Shown here: positions 26,783 to 35,803 of the stretch, one piece after another
Numbering within the stretch: position 1 is the first letter of the stretch
How the letters are laid out: every line of letters starts with the position of its first letter
Source of the DNA: DATBGO01 sp963840095
Lineage (GTDB): Bacteria > Actinomycetota > Actinomycetes > Streptosporangiales > Streptosporangiaceae
Direction: 5' to 3'
Assembly (NCBI GenBank): GCA_963840095.1
Contig: CAWIXN010000006.1
Coordinates: forward strand, 62,001-126,000
DNA length: 64,000 nucleotides
Translations under genes and position numbers: made by a program
Notes under the pieces: generated by a model
What the model was told of the DNA's origin: nothing
The model's database searches: none
What the model saw: only the letters and a program-made list of their open reading frames with translations

Positions 26783-27526
26783 TCACCCAAGTCCGAGCAG
26801 GCTGTCCAGGCCCACGGTGAGGCCGGGTGCCAGTCCCGCAGCACCGCGCACGGCGAGCAGCACACCGGGCATGAACGAGGCCCGGTCCAGCGAGTCATGC
26901 CTGATGGTCAGGATCTCGCCGGGACCGCCGAAGAGCACCTCCTGGTGGGCCACCAGCCCGGTCAGCCGGACCGAGTGCACGTGAACCCCGGATACCCGGG
27001 CGCCACGGGCACCGTCCAGCCCGGACACGGTGGCGTCCGGGAAGTCTGGCCGGGCGGCCTCGGCGCGGGCGGCGCCGATCAGCGAGGCGGTGCGCGCCGC
27101 CGTACCGGAGGGTGCGTCCGCCTTACCCGCGTGATGCAGCTCAATGATCTCGGCGGACTCGAAAAACCTGGCCGCCTGCGCGGCGAAGCGCATCATGAGG
27201 ACGGCACCGACGGAGAAATTCGGCACGATCAGCACGCGGACGGCGGGCGCTTCGGCGAGCCACCCGCTGACGGCCTTGACCCGCTCCTCGTCGAAGCCTG
27301 AGGTGCCGACGACCACATCAAGGCCGTTGGCCACGCACCAGCGCAGGTTTTCCATGACCGCGCCCGGGTGCGTGAAGTCCACCACGACATCGGATCCGGT
27401 CAGGGCGCTCAGGTCATCGCCCTCATCGACCACGGCGGACAGCTCAAGATCGGGCGCAGCGCCGACCGTCCGGCAGACTTCGGACCCCATGCGTCCCTTG
27501 GCGCCGAGCACCCCGACCTTGATCAT
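26783..27526 (-). CDS. dapB: 4-hydroxy-tetrahydrodipicolinate reductase
   Basis: A 247-aa reductase of the diaminopimelate/lysine pathway, using NAD(P)H. Seen: the nucleotide-binding GVLGAKGRMG at the N-terminus, VVDFTHP, VGTSGF, and the catalytic/substrate region ELHHAGKADAPSGTA. Length is normal. ATG at 27526 follows GGGAGG at 6 nt. It is the last gene of the rpsO-pnp-M16-dapB series on this strand; 182 bp separate it from the M16 gene. Confidence 0.96.
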   Translation of the reverse strand: MIKVGVLGAKGRMGSEVCRTVGAAPDLELSAVVDEGDDLSALTGSDVVVDFTHPGAVMENLRWCVANGLDVVVGTSGFDEERVKAVSGWLAEAPAVRVLIVPNFSVGAVLMMRFAAQAARFFESAEIIELHHAGKADAPSGTAARTASLIGAARAEAARPDFPDATVSGLDGARGARVSGVHVHSVRLTGLVAHQEVLFGGPGEILTIRHDSLDRASFMPGVLLAVRGAAGLAPGLTVGLDSLLGLG

Positions 27527-27708
27527 CGCCAGCCTCCCGGGCCGGGGGTTCCACGGTCCGGAACCTTACGACCCGGGCGGTCGCGACCCGACCGGCCCGA
27601 TCCTAGCCGCTGAGCCGCTGTCCGGTGGGCTGGCCGCGTTCAGGGCGCACTGGAATTAGCCCGCCGTTCAGGGCGCGGCGGAGGTTAGCCCGCCCGTGCA
27701 GAGCGCCG

Positions 27709-29019
27709 TCAGCTCAGCGCTGAGGCGAAGGAGTCCGCGTCGTCGAACGGGCCGACGACCGCCAGCGCCTTGGGCTGCGCCAGGATGGCTGCGGCGACCT
27801 CGCGCACGTCATCGTGGGTCACGGCCTCGATGGCGGCCAGGATCTCCTCCACCGGCTCGAGCCGCGGATAGACGAGCTCGGACTTGCCGAGCCTGCTCAT
27901 TCTGGACGAGGGATCCTCCAGGCCGAGCACGATCGACCCGCGCAGCTGTCCCTTGCCCCGATCGAGTTCCGCGTCGGTCAGGCCGGCCGAGATCACCTTG
28001 GCGATCTCATCGCGGCAGATCGACAGCACCTCGTCGGCCTTGGCCGGCAGGCAGCCCGCGTACACGCCCCACAGGCCGGTGTCGTAGCTCTGCGAGCTGA
28101 AGCTGTACACCGAGTAGGCCAGCCCGCGGTTCTCCCTGACCTCCTGGAACAGCCGCGAGGACATGCCGCCGCCGAGCGCCGCGTTCAGCACGCCGAGCGC
28201 GAACCTGCGCTCGTCAGTCCGGGACATGCCGACGCAGCCCAGTACCAGGTTGGCCTGCTCGGTAGCGCGGGAAACCAGCCGTACCCCCGTGCCGGTCTCC
28301 GGGATGACCGTGCCCGGGCCGGGCACGCGCGGGGGCGCCGGCTCCGCGTCGCCGCCCGCCGCCGCGAACGCCTGCCGGACCAGCTCCACCACGGTGTCGT
28401 GATCAAGGCTGCCCGCCGCGGCGACGACCAGGTTGTCCGGCGTGTAGCAGGCGGCATAGTGCTCCGCGATCTGGGCCCGGCTGATCGAGTTGATCGAATC
28501 CGCGCTGCCGAGGATGGGCCGTCCCAGCGGCGTGTCGCCGAAGAGCTGGGCGGCGAAGGCCTCGTGGACGGTGTCCGCCGGCTCGTCGTCGTTCATGGCG
28601 ATCTCTTCGAGGATCACGCCGCGCTCGGCCTCAACCTCCTTCGGCTCGAGCAGCGAGCTGGTCACCATGTCGGACAGGATGTCAATGGCCAGCGGCAGGT
28701 CGGCGTCGAGCACCCGGGCGTAATAGCACGTGTACTCCTTGGCGGTGAAGGCGTTCAGCTCGCCCCCGACCGCGTCCATGGCCGCCGAGATCTCCAGCGC
28801 ACTGCGCCGCGCCGTGCCCTTGAACAGCAGGTGCTCCAGGTAGTGCGTGGCGCCCGCATGGGCGTGGTCCTCGTCGCGGGAGCCAACCCCTACCCAGATG
28901 CCGAACGCCGCGGACCTGACCGCGGGCAGGGACTCCGTGATGACCCGTAGGCCGCCAGGCAGCACTGTGCGGATGACGGCGGAATCGCCATCCGCACTCA
29001 GCTGGTGCCGTGCCGTCAT
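27709..29019 (-). CDS. M16 (pitrilysin-family) zinc peptidase
   Basis: A 436-aa processing-peptidase-like protein. The inverted zinc motif HxxEH is seen at His59-Tyr-Leu-Glu62-His63 in THYLEHLLFKGT, with the third ligand expected in the EEIAMNDDEP region. The C-terminal half-domain has the RENRGLAYSVYSF segment. Actinobacterial orthologues (Rv2782c/PepR) sit directly after pnp, as here. The ATG overlaps the pnp TGA (ATGA, 29016-29019), so translation is coupled. Natural substrate unknown. Confidence 0.94.
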   Translation of the reverse strand: MTARHQLSADGDSAVIRTVLPGGLRVITESLPAVRSAAFGIWVGVGSRDEDHAHAGATHYLEHLLFKGTARRSALEISAAMDAVGGELNAFTAKEYTCYYARVLDADLPLAIDILSDMVTSSLLEPKEVEAERGVILEEIAMNDDEPADTVHEAFAAQLFGDTPLGRPILGSADSINSISRAQIAEHYAACYTPDNLVVAAAGSLDHDTVVELVRQAFAAAGGDAEPAPPRVPGPGTVIPETGTGVRLVSRATEQANLVLGCVGMSRTDERRFALGVLNAALGGGMSSRLFQEVRENRGLAYSVYSFSSQSYDTGLWGVYAGCLPAKADEVLSICRDEIAKVISAGLTDAELDRGKGQLRGSIVLGLEDPSSRMSRLGKSELVYPRLEPVEEILAAIEAVTHDDVREVAAAILAQPKALAVVGPFDDADSFASALS

Positions 29020-31358
29020 GAGTTGCGAGGCCCGCGGTTGCGCTCCCTGGTGCGGTAATGATCGCCGCGGTCGCGGTCGCCGCCCCGGTCCCGGTCCCGG
29101 TACCGGTCGCCGCCGCGGTCGCCGCGGTCCCGGTCGCCGCCCCGGTCATCGTGACCGCCCAGGTCCTCGCCGGCGGCCTCACGCTCGACGACCTCGACAG
29201 GCACCAGCGAGAGCTTGCCGCGGTCGTCCACCTCACGGATCTCGACCTGGATCTTGTCGCCGACCTTGATCACATCGTCGACGTTCTCGATCCGGACGCC
29301 GCCGTGCAGCTTGCGGATCTGGGTGATGTGCAGCAGGCCGTCCTTTCCCGGCAGCAGCGAGACGAACGCGCCGAAGGTCGTCGTCTTCACCACGGTGCCG
29401 AGGAAGCGCTCGCCGACCTCGGGGATGTGCGGGTTGGCGATGGCGTTGATCGCCGACCTGGCGGCCTCCGCCGAGGCGCCGTCAGTGGCGCCGATGTAGA
29501 TGGTGCCGTCGTCCTCGATAGTGATCTCGGCGCCGGTGTCCTCCTGAATGGAGTTGATCATCTTGCCCTTGGGCCCGATCACCTCACCGATCTTGTCCAC
29601 CGGAACCTTGACCGTGATGATCCGCGGTGCGTTCTCACTCATCTCACCCGGGGCATCGATGGCCTCGCGCATGACATCCAGGATGGTCAGCCGGGCGGCC
29701 CGCGCCTGCGTCAGCGCGGCGCCGAGCACAGAGGCTGGGATCCCGTCGAGCTTGGTGTCCAGCTGCAGCGCCGTGATGATGTCCTTGGTGCCGGCCACCT
29801 TGAAGTCCATGTCGCCGAAGGCGTCCTCGGCGCCCAGGATGTCGGTGAGCGTGACGTACTGCCCGCCCTCGTGGATCAGCCCCATCGCGATTCCGGCCAC
29901 CATGTCCTTGAGCGGCACGCCCGCGTCGAGCAGCGACATCGAGGACGCGCAGACCGAGCCCATGGAGGTGGAGCCGTTGGAGCCGATGGCCTCGGAGACC
30001 TGCCGGATCGCGTACGGGAACTCCTCGCGGGTCGGCAGCACCGGCACGAGGGCGCGCTCGGCCAGCGCGCCGTGGCCGATCTCGCGCCGCTTGGGCGAGC
30101 CGACCCGGCCGGTCTCGCCGGTGGAGTACGGCGGCATGTTGTAGTTGTGCATGTAGCGCTTGGTGCGCTCCGGGTTGAGCGTGTCGATCATCTGCTCCAT
30201 CCGGAGCATGTTCAGCGTCGTGACCCCGAGCACCTGGGTCTCGCCGCGCTCGAACAGCGCGGAGCCGTGGACTCGCGGCAGGACGCCGGCCTCGGCGGCC
30301 AGCGACCTGATGTCGGCCAGCCCGCGGCCGTCGATGCGGACGCCGTCGCGGATGATCCGGCTCCTGACCAGCTTCTTGGTCAGCGACCTGAACGCGCCGC
30401 TGATCTCCTTCTCGCGGCCCTCGAACTGGCCGGCCAGCTTCTCGGTCGCCAGCGCCTTGACCCGGTCGGTTTCCGCCTCCCGGTCCTTCTTGCTCGCGAT
30501 CGTGAGCGCATGGGCGAGCTCGTCGGAGACCTCGGCGGCTACCGCGTCGTAGACGTCCTGCTGGTAGTCGACGAAGACCGGGTAGCTGGCGGCCTCCTTG
30601 GCCGCGGCGGACGCGACCTGCTGCTGAGCCTCGCAGAGCACCTTGATGAACGGCTTGGCCGCGTCCAGGCCCTGCGCGACCGTCTCCTCCGTCGGGCTGA
30701 CCGCACCGCTGCCGGAGTCGGCGAGCAGCCGCAGGGTGCTCGGCGTCGACTCGGCTTCCACCATCATGATCGCCACGTCACCGTCGTCCAGCACCCGTCC
30801 GGCGACCACCATGTCGAAGGTCGCGTCGGCCAGCTGCGTGTGGGTCGGGAAGCCCACCCACTGGCCCTTGATCAGCGCCACCCGGACGCCGCCGATGGGG
30901 CCGGAGAAGGGCAGGCCGGCCAGCTGGGTGGACAGCGACGCGGCGTTGATGGCGACCACGTCGTAGAGATGCTCGGGATGCAGCGCCATGATCGTCTCGA
31001 CGATCTGGATCTCGTTGCGCAGCCCGCTGACGAAGGACGGCCGCAGCGGCCGGTCGATCAGGCGGCAGGTGAGGATGGCGTCCTCGGACGGACGGCCCTC
31101 CCGGCGGAAGAACGAGCCGGGAATCCGGCCCGCCGCGTACATCCGCTCCTCCACGTCGACGGTGAGCGGGAAGAAGTCGAGATTGTCCTTGGGGTGCCTG
31201 GACGCGGTGGTCGCCGACAGCACCATGGTCTCGTCGTCGAGATAGACAACGGCGGAACCTGCGGCGAGACGGGCCAGCTTGCCGGTCTCGAACCGGATTT
31301 TGTGAACGCCGAGCGAGCCGTTATCGATGACGGCTTCGGCGGTATGCACACCCTCCAC
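29016..31358 (-). CDS. pnp: Polyribonucleotide nucleotidyltransferase (PNPase)
   Basis: A 780-aa phosphorolytic 3'-5' exoribonuclease and guanosine-pentaphosphate synthetase-like enzyme. Seen: two RNase PH domains (first with RIPGSFFRREGRPSE and RLIDRPLRP; second with SNGSTSMGSVCASS), the KH domain (KVPVDKIGEVIGPKGK) and the S1 domain. The tail is an unusual Asp/Arg/Gly-rich run (about 730-775) of DRGGDRDRG-like units, likely disordered RNA-binding. GTG at 31358 is chosen because a near-perfect AAGGAGGTCA precedes it; the frame stays open 18 codons upstream. Confidence 0.97.
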   Translation of the reverse strand: MEGVHTAEAVIDNGSLGVHKIRFETGKLARLAAGSAVVYLDDETMVLSATTASRHPKDNLDFFPLTVDVEERMYAAGRIPGSFFRREGRPSEDAILTCRLIDRPLRPSFVSGLRNEIQIVETIMALHPEHLYDVVAINAASLSTQLAGLPFSGPIGGVRVALIKGQWVGFPTHTQLADATFDMVVAGRVLDDGDVAIMMVEAESTPSTLRLLADSGSGAVSPTEETVAQGLDAAKPFIKVLCEAQQQVASAAAKEAASYPVFVDYQQDVYDAVAAEVSDELAHALTIASKKDREAETDRVKALATEKLAGQFEGREKEISGAFRSLTKKLVRSRIIRDGVRIDGRGLADIRSLAAEAGVLPRVHGSALFERGETQVLGVTTLNMLRMEQMIDTLNPERTKRYMHNYNMPPYSTGETGRVGSPKRREIGHGALAERALVPVLPTREEFPYAIRQVSEAIGSNGSTSMGSVCASSMSLLDAGVPLKDMVAGIAMGLIHEGGQYVTLTDILGAEDAFGDMDFKVAGTKDIITALQLDTKLDGIPASVLGAALTQARAARLTILDVMREAIDAPGEMSENAPRIITVKVPVDKIGEVIGPKGKMINSIQEDTGAEITIEDDGTIYIGATDGASAEAARSAINAIANPHIPEVGERFLGTVVKTTTFGAFVSLLPGKDGLLHITQIRKLHGGVRIENVDDVIKVGDKIQVEIREVDDRGKLSLVPVEVVEREAAGEDLGGHDDRGGDRDRGDRGGDRYRDRDRGGDRDRGDHYRTRERNRGPRNS

Positions 31359-31664
31359 GGGTGACCTCCTTGGCTGAGGTCCCGCGTCTGCCCGCCGCCT
31401 GTGGAGCGCCATTCCAGCCAGCTAGCCGGGTAGGCCGCCGGCCGGTCTTCGATCGAAGCCCTCGGCCCCGGGGTCCGGCCCGCGATCTCGCGCGCCTCAT
31501 CCCCCGACCCGAGAACCACTACCGAGGACCGGCACTTTGGGCGCCTGGAGCGCTCCGGGCCGGGGCCGCGGGACGTCGTTCGTTCGTGGTGTATTCAGTT
31601 ATCTCGCCGACCGGGCAGTCACCCGGGGCCACCGCCCCCGGCTTCCGGCCCGGCCAGCTCCAAC
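31359..31664. other. pnp leader / rpsO-pnp intergenic region
   Basis: These 306 bases hold no gene. On the minus strand CCGGGG and CCCCGG (about 31625-31645) can form a short hairpin with a 7-nt loop, without a T-run, and GGAGCGCTCC (31544-31553) is a small palindrome. A less GC-rich piece with GATAAC and GAATACA lies near 31590-31605 and could carry a pnp promoter. In other bacteria this leader is an RNase III/PNPase autoregulation site; that role here is inference. Confidence 0.4.
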
Positions 31665-31934
31665 CTACCTGCGCAACCCGAGCCGCTCGATGAGGGCGCG
31701 GTAGCGGGTGATGTCCTTGCGGGACAGGTACTGCAGAAGCCGCCTGCGGCGGCCGACCAGCAGCAGCAGCCCGCGGCGGCTGTGATGGTCATGCTTGTGC
31801 ACCTTGAGGTGCTCGGTCAGGTCCTGGATCCGCCGTGTCAGCAACGCGACCTGGACTTCCGGCGAGCCGGTGTCTCCCTCATTGGTCGCGTGCCCGGCGA
31901 TGATCTCCTTCTTCACCGATGTTTCGAGCGGCAC
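31665..31934 (-). CDS. rpsO: 30S ribosomal protein S15
   Basis: An 89-aa ribosomal protein S15: KKEIIAGHATNEGDTGSPEVQVALLTRRI, HLKVHKHDHHSRRGLLLLVGRRRRLL and YRALIERLGLRR are the conserved helices that bind the 16S rRNA central domain. GTG at 31934 is chosen from the family length and the AGGGAGCAAC upstream. Upstream of pnp, as in nearly all actinobacteria. Confidence 0.97.
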   Translation of the reverse strand: MPLETSVKKEIIAGHATNEGDTGSPEVQVALLTRRIQDLTEHLKVHKHDHHSRRGLLLLVGRRRRLLQYLSRKDITRYRALIERLGLRR

Positions 31935-32290
31935 GTTGCTCCCTATCGTCCTAAAGATCCTCGGGGGGCGCCCACCGGTCGCAAGGTCCCAGCGGGCAGG
32001 GAAGGCACACGGCAGATCGCTTGGGCTTTCCCGACTGGCCAGCCGCCTGAGGGCGCAGCCGACCGGGCCGGTTACTCCGGCCGCTGTCCAGAGTATCACG
32101 GGGAAACCCAGCACCACTCCGGGAAACCAGGCGGGCGTCAGACCGGTACATTAGCCTATCGTTATCTCTTTTGTCGGCCTCCGAGCGCCGGTGGCGGTCG
32201 GCATGAGGCGCAGGACGTGGCGCAGCAGGCTCACCCAGGGCGGTCGCGACGGTTCCGCCGGTCCTGTCGTTTCCCTGGATCGCGAGAGGC
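31935..32290. other. Divergent region between rpsO and the glycosyltransferase
   Basis: These 356 bases separate two divergent genes. An AT-rich stretch at 32148-32175 (TTAGCCTATCGTTATCTC on the plus strand) is the most promoter-like part, but no confident -35/-10 pair was assigned. No ORF is supported. Confidence 0.4.
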
Positions 32291-33908
32291 ATGCTGGTAA
32301 CCGTGTCAATGGCCACGTTCGGACGGGTCCAGCAGCGACTGCGGCAGATCGGCCCGGACCGGACCCCCCGGCGCGGCGTCCCGGCCGCCCAGAGCCTGTG
32401 GTGGATCGTAGCGGTGAGCGCCGCGTTCGCCGCTGCGCAGCTCGTGTTCGTGGCACCGCACCTCAGGCTGAGCTGGGATGAGACGGTTTATGTCAGCCAG
32501 GTAAGCGGGCATGCGCCGGCGGCTAACTTCGACCCGGCCCGGGCCCGCGGCATCCCGCTTCTCGTCGCTCCGGTGACCCTGCTGACCTCGTCAGTGATGG
32601 CACTGCGGGTTTATCTGTCGGTAGCCTCCGGGCTGGGACTTTTCCTGGCTCTGCTGACCTGGCGGCGGCTGCGGCCCGCATGGGTCCTGGCGCTGGCCGG
32701 GCTGTGTTTCGGCGGGCTGTGGACGGCTCAGTATTACGGCCCGCTGGCCATGCCCGATCTCTGGGTGTCGCTGTGCGCGCTGGCGGCGGTGGGGTTCTTC
32801 CTGCAGGCGGCCGCGCGGCTGGCATCCGGCCCCGTGGGCCCCGCCAGCCGTGCCCGCGCAGCCGGACCCGCCGGCCCCGCCGGGCGGCTCGCACAGCGGG
32901 GCCTCGGCGCGCTCGCTGGCCTCGGCGCCGCCATGGCGCTCGCCGCCCTGATCCGCCCGGGGGACGCCGTCTTCCTCGGCGCGGCACTGCTGGCCGCGGC
33001 GATCGCCGTCCCCGCGTGGCGGTGCTGGCAGCTGGTGGCGGCGACGGCGGCCGGGCTCGTCGCGGGCGGCGCCCAATGGGTGGTCGAGGCCTACCTCAGA
33101 TTCGGCGGCCCGCTTCAGCGGCTGCACGCGGCCGGCGCGGAGCAGGGCGGCTTCGGGCTGCATCTCGGACTCTGGGACGAGCTGCGCGCCCTCAACGGCC
33201 CCACCTTGTCCGGCCCTGCACGGTCGGCTGGCGCCAGCCGGAACTCAGCCTATGGTGGCTGGCCCTACCGGTCCTGGTCATCGCCGGGATTATCGCCGCC
33301 CGGCAGGCCGGCTGGGCTCCGCCCTGCTGCCGGCCAGCTGCGGGCTGTGCCTGGCCCTGCAGTACCTCTTCTTGATCAATTACGCCGCACCCAGGTTCCT
33401 GCTTCCGGCGTATGCGCTGGCCGCCCTGCCCGTGGCGGATGCGCTCGCCTGGCTGCTCACCGGCGTCCGCTCGGATCTGCGGCCCTTGACGACCGGCCTG
33501 GTCGGCATCTGCCTGGCCCTGCAGCTACTGGCGCAGCATGTCATCCTTGACCACGAGGTCCGCGGCACGGTCACGTTTGACAACGACTACAGCCGCATCG
33601 TCGCGGACCTGCGCCTGCTGGGGGTGCACCCGCCGTGCCTGATCAAGGGCGAGCAGTACATCCCGATCGCGTTCTACGCCGGCTGCGCATCCGCGCCCGG
33701 CCCCGCCCAGTTCGCGGCCGCGGAGGCCGGGGCCGTCCAGGCCGGGGCGGTCCAGGCCGGGGCTGCGCGGGCCGGTGCCGCGCAGGGTCAGATCGTCGTG
33801 CTGGTGCCTCCCGGTGCGCGGCCGCCCCGCTACGCGCGCCACTGGCATCGGCACCGCCTGCCGGGGATCCGCGTGCTCAAGGCAGTCGCCTACCTGGCAC
33901 GCTCCTGA
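32291..33908 (+). pseudogene. Membrane glycosyltransferase (GT39/ArnT-like) broken by two frameshifts
   Basis: The product would be about 538 aa: an N-terminal basic segment, a first helix, the GT-C catalytic-type acidic pair in LSWDETVYVSQ (Asp63/Glu64), then many hydrophobic helices and a C-terminal soluble part. The frame from 32291 stays good to about 33215, then homology-like hydrophobic sequence (LSLWWLALPVLVIAGII) is only in the -1 frame, and from about 33315 to 33908 only in the next -1 frame (LCLALQYLFLINYAAPRFLLP). Two single-base deletions about 100 bp apart explain this. Whether they are real decay or sequence errors in GC-rich DNA cannot be told here. Confidence 0.75.
33726..33785 (+). 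repeat. 15-bp in-frame repeat (AGAVQ units)
   Basis: Four 15-bp units encode AGAVQ, AGAVQ, AGAAR and AGAAQ in the C-terminal part of the broken glycosyltransferase, in the last of the three frames. That the array keeps this frame supports 33315-33908 as the true C-terminal coding frame. Confidence 0.8.
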
Positions 33909-33970
33909 GCCAGCCCGCTGCCCAGTTGTCATACCTGGCCGGACTGACTGTCAGCCGCCGCTAAATGACG

Positions 33971-34717
33971 CTAATGAGACGACTTGGGATCGGTGACCGG
34001 CAAGGCGGCGGTTTCCAGGTAGGGACGCGTCCAGCCCCGGCGTGAGGCGAGTACCCAGACCCCGCCCAGCAGCCAGAAGACCAAATAGATGACGACCGCA
34101 AAGGTGACCACCACCCCAACGGTGGCCTGACCGGGGATGATTGCGACCCAGAAAACGGCGGGCATGATGATCCCGTACAGGCCCCACAGGGCTGCCTTGG
34201 CCGCCCGCGCCCGTGCCTTGGCGGGCTTGCGCAGCGGCCGGGCTCCGGCGCTGTCCGCGCTGGCCAGTTTCTGGTGCCACGAGGCCAGCATGATGATTCC
34301 GGCGACCAGCCAGCCGACGAAATAGAAGAACGTGAGCGGGGCGAGCAGCGCCCAGGCGACTGAATTATCGGCCAGGACGCCCGCAAAAATGACCGGCATA
34401 ATGAGCCCGCATGCGCCCCATTTGACTGCCTTGTTCACCGGCCGCCGGGCCCGGGCCAGGGCGGGCTTGCGCGGCGGCTGGGCTCCGGTCAGCCCAGCGG
34501 GGATGTCGGCAGTCGCCGTGGCCAGCTCAACGCAGGTCAGTGCGGCTAACGTCTGGCCGATCCGCAGCTCAAGCTCGTCCATGGTCAGCCCGCCCTGCGC
34601 GAACGCGCCCTTGAGCGTGTCGATCACCTGCTCGCGGTCGGCGTCGGACGCCCGCAGGTGGCCGCGCCCCGTCGGGCCCGCTGCCTCCTCGTCTCCTGAC
34701 CCTGCCAGCACCGCCAC
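33971..34717 (-). CDS. DUF1707 domain membrane protein
   Basis: A 248-aa protein. The N-terminal DUF1707 (SHOCT-like) domain is clear: HLRASDADREQVIDTLKGAF...GGLTMDELELRIGQTLAA. Two similar units follow, each a basic linker (KPALARARRPVNKA; RKPAKARARAAKAA) plus two hydrophobic helices, so about four membrane segments and an internal duplication. Function unknown; DUF1707 proteins are common small actinobacterial envelope proteins. GTG at 34717 shares a base with the ribF stop (TAGTG), so it is coupled to ribF. Confidence 0.88.
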   Translation of the reverse strand: MAVLAGSGDEEAAGPTGRGHLRASDADREQVIDTLKGAFAQGGLTMDELELRIGQTLAALTCVELATATADIPAGLTGAQPPRKPALARARRPVNKAVKWGACGLIMPVIFAGVLADNSVAWALLAPLTFFYFVGWLVAGIIMLASWHQKLASADSAGARPLRKPAKARARAAKAALWGLYGIIMPAVFWVAIIPGQATVGVVVTFAVVIYLVFWLLGGVWVLASRRGWTRPYLETAALPVTDPKSSH

Positions 34718-35667
34718 TACTGGCCCTCGGTCACGGTCCGGGCCGCGCCGACATCGTGGTGCATCTGGGCGACCAGCTCGTCAACGGAGTCGAACTTGGC
34801 CATCCCGCGGAGCCAGGCCACGAAATCCACCGCGACGTGCATGCCGTACAGGTCAAGATCGTCCCGATCCAGCGCGTGCGCCTCGACGACCCGCTCGGTC
34901 CCGTCGAACTGCGGATTGCTGCCCACCGAGATCGCCGCAGGCCAGCGGGCGAGTTCCGGGCCATCGGGCGCAAAGGCCGTCAGCCATCCCGCGTAAACGC
35001 CGTCCGCCGGGATCGCCGTGTACGGCGGGGTCTCCAGGTTGGCCGTAGGGAACCCGAGCGCCCGGCCTCGCTGGCGGCCGCGCACCACGATGCCCTCGAC
35101 GCGGTGCGGCCGCCCGAGATCGGCCGCTGCCGCCGCCACCTCGCCGGCCGCAAGGTGCTCCCTGATCAGCGACGACGAGATCGTGACCGTACCCTCGGCC
35201 AGCAACGGGACGCCCTCGGCCGTGAACTCGTACTTCTCGCCCAGCTCGCTGAGCAGCGCGACGTTGCCCGCCGCCCGGTACCCGAACCTGAAGTTCTCCC
35301 CCACCACCACGGCGGCCGCGTGCAGCTGGTCCACCAGGACCGCCCGGACGAAGTCATCGGGTCCGAGCCTGGAGAACTCCAGCGTGAACGGCAGTACCCA
35401 GACGGCGTCGACGCCCAGCCCGGCCAGCAGCTCACCGCGGCGGTGCGGCGTGCACAGCAGCGGCGGATGCGATCCTGGCCTGATCACCTCGTCCGGGTGC
35501 GGATCGAAGGTGAGCACGGCGACCGGCAGCCGGAGGTCGGCGGCCAGGGTCAGGGCGCGGCCGACGATTCGCTGATGCCCGCGGTGCACACCGTCGAAGA
35601 TGCCGATAGTCACGACCGACGGGCCCCAGCCTTCGGGCCCGTCATCCAGTCCCTGCCAGCGCAGCAC
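34717..35667 (-). CDS. ribF: Bifunctional riboflavin kinase / FAD synthetase
   Basis: A 316-aa enzyme making FMN and FAD from riboflavin. Seen: the nucleotidyltransferase domain with VVTIGIFDGVHRGHQ, TFDPHPDEVIRP, GENFRFGYRAAGN and SSSLIREHL, and the C-terminal kinase domain with GRALGFPTANL, DGVYAGW, SVGSNPQFDG and DLYG. GTG at 35667 is chosen because GGGGAGG lies 9 nt upstream and the length then fits the family; the frame is open to 35814 but that part overlaps the truB end. Confidence 0.95.
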   Translation of the reverse strand: MLRWQGLDDGPEGWGPSVVTIGIFDGVHRGHQRIVGRALTLAADLRLPVAVLTFDPHPDEVIRPGSHPPLLCTPHRRGELLAGLGVDAVWVLPFTLEFSRLGPDDFVRAVLVDQLHAAAVVVGENFRFGYRAAGNVALLSELGEKYEFTAEGVPLLAEGTVTISSSLIREHLAAGEVAAAAADLGRPHRVEGIVVRGRQRGRALGFPTANLETPPYTAIPADGVYAGWLTAFAPDGPELARWPAAISVGSNPQFDGTERVVEAHALDRDDLDLYGMHVAVDFVAWLRGMAKFDSVDELVAQMHHDVGAARTVTEGQ

Positions 35668-35803
35668 CTGAAGGTTCCTCCCCGCTGTGGCGCCTGCGAC
35701 ACGCTTGTCCCGGCCCGGAGGCCGGGCTCCGTGCCGTTCCAAGCCTGCCATGTGAGCTCCAGTCCGGCCTGATCCGGCTACCCGGGAAACCGGCTGCGCC
35801 CAG

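Noticed and set aside
29058..31364. Long open frame antisense to pnp (768 codons)
   Set aside because: It is the shadow of a high-GC gene; its composition is Asp/Gly/Leu/Val/Arg-biased without any domain, and pnp is unmistakable.
33200..33330. Programmed ribosomal frameshift in the glycosyltransferase
   Set aside because: Two shifts would be needed within 100 bp, and no slippery heptamer or pseudoknot is evident.
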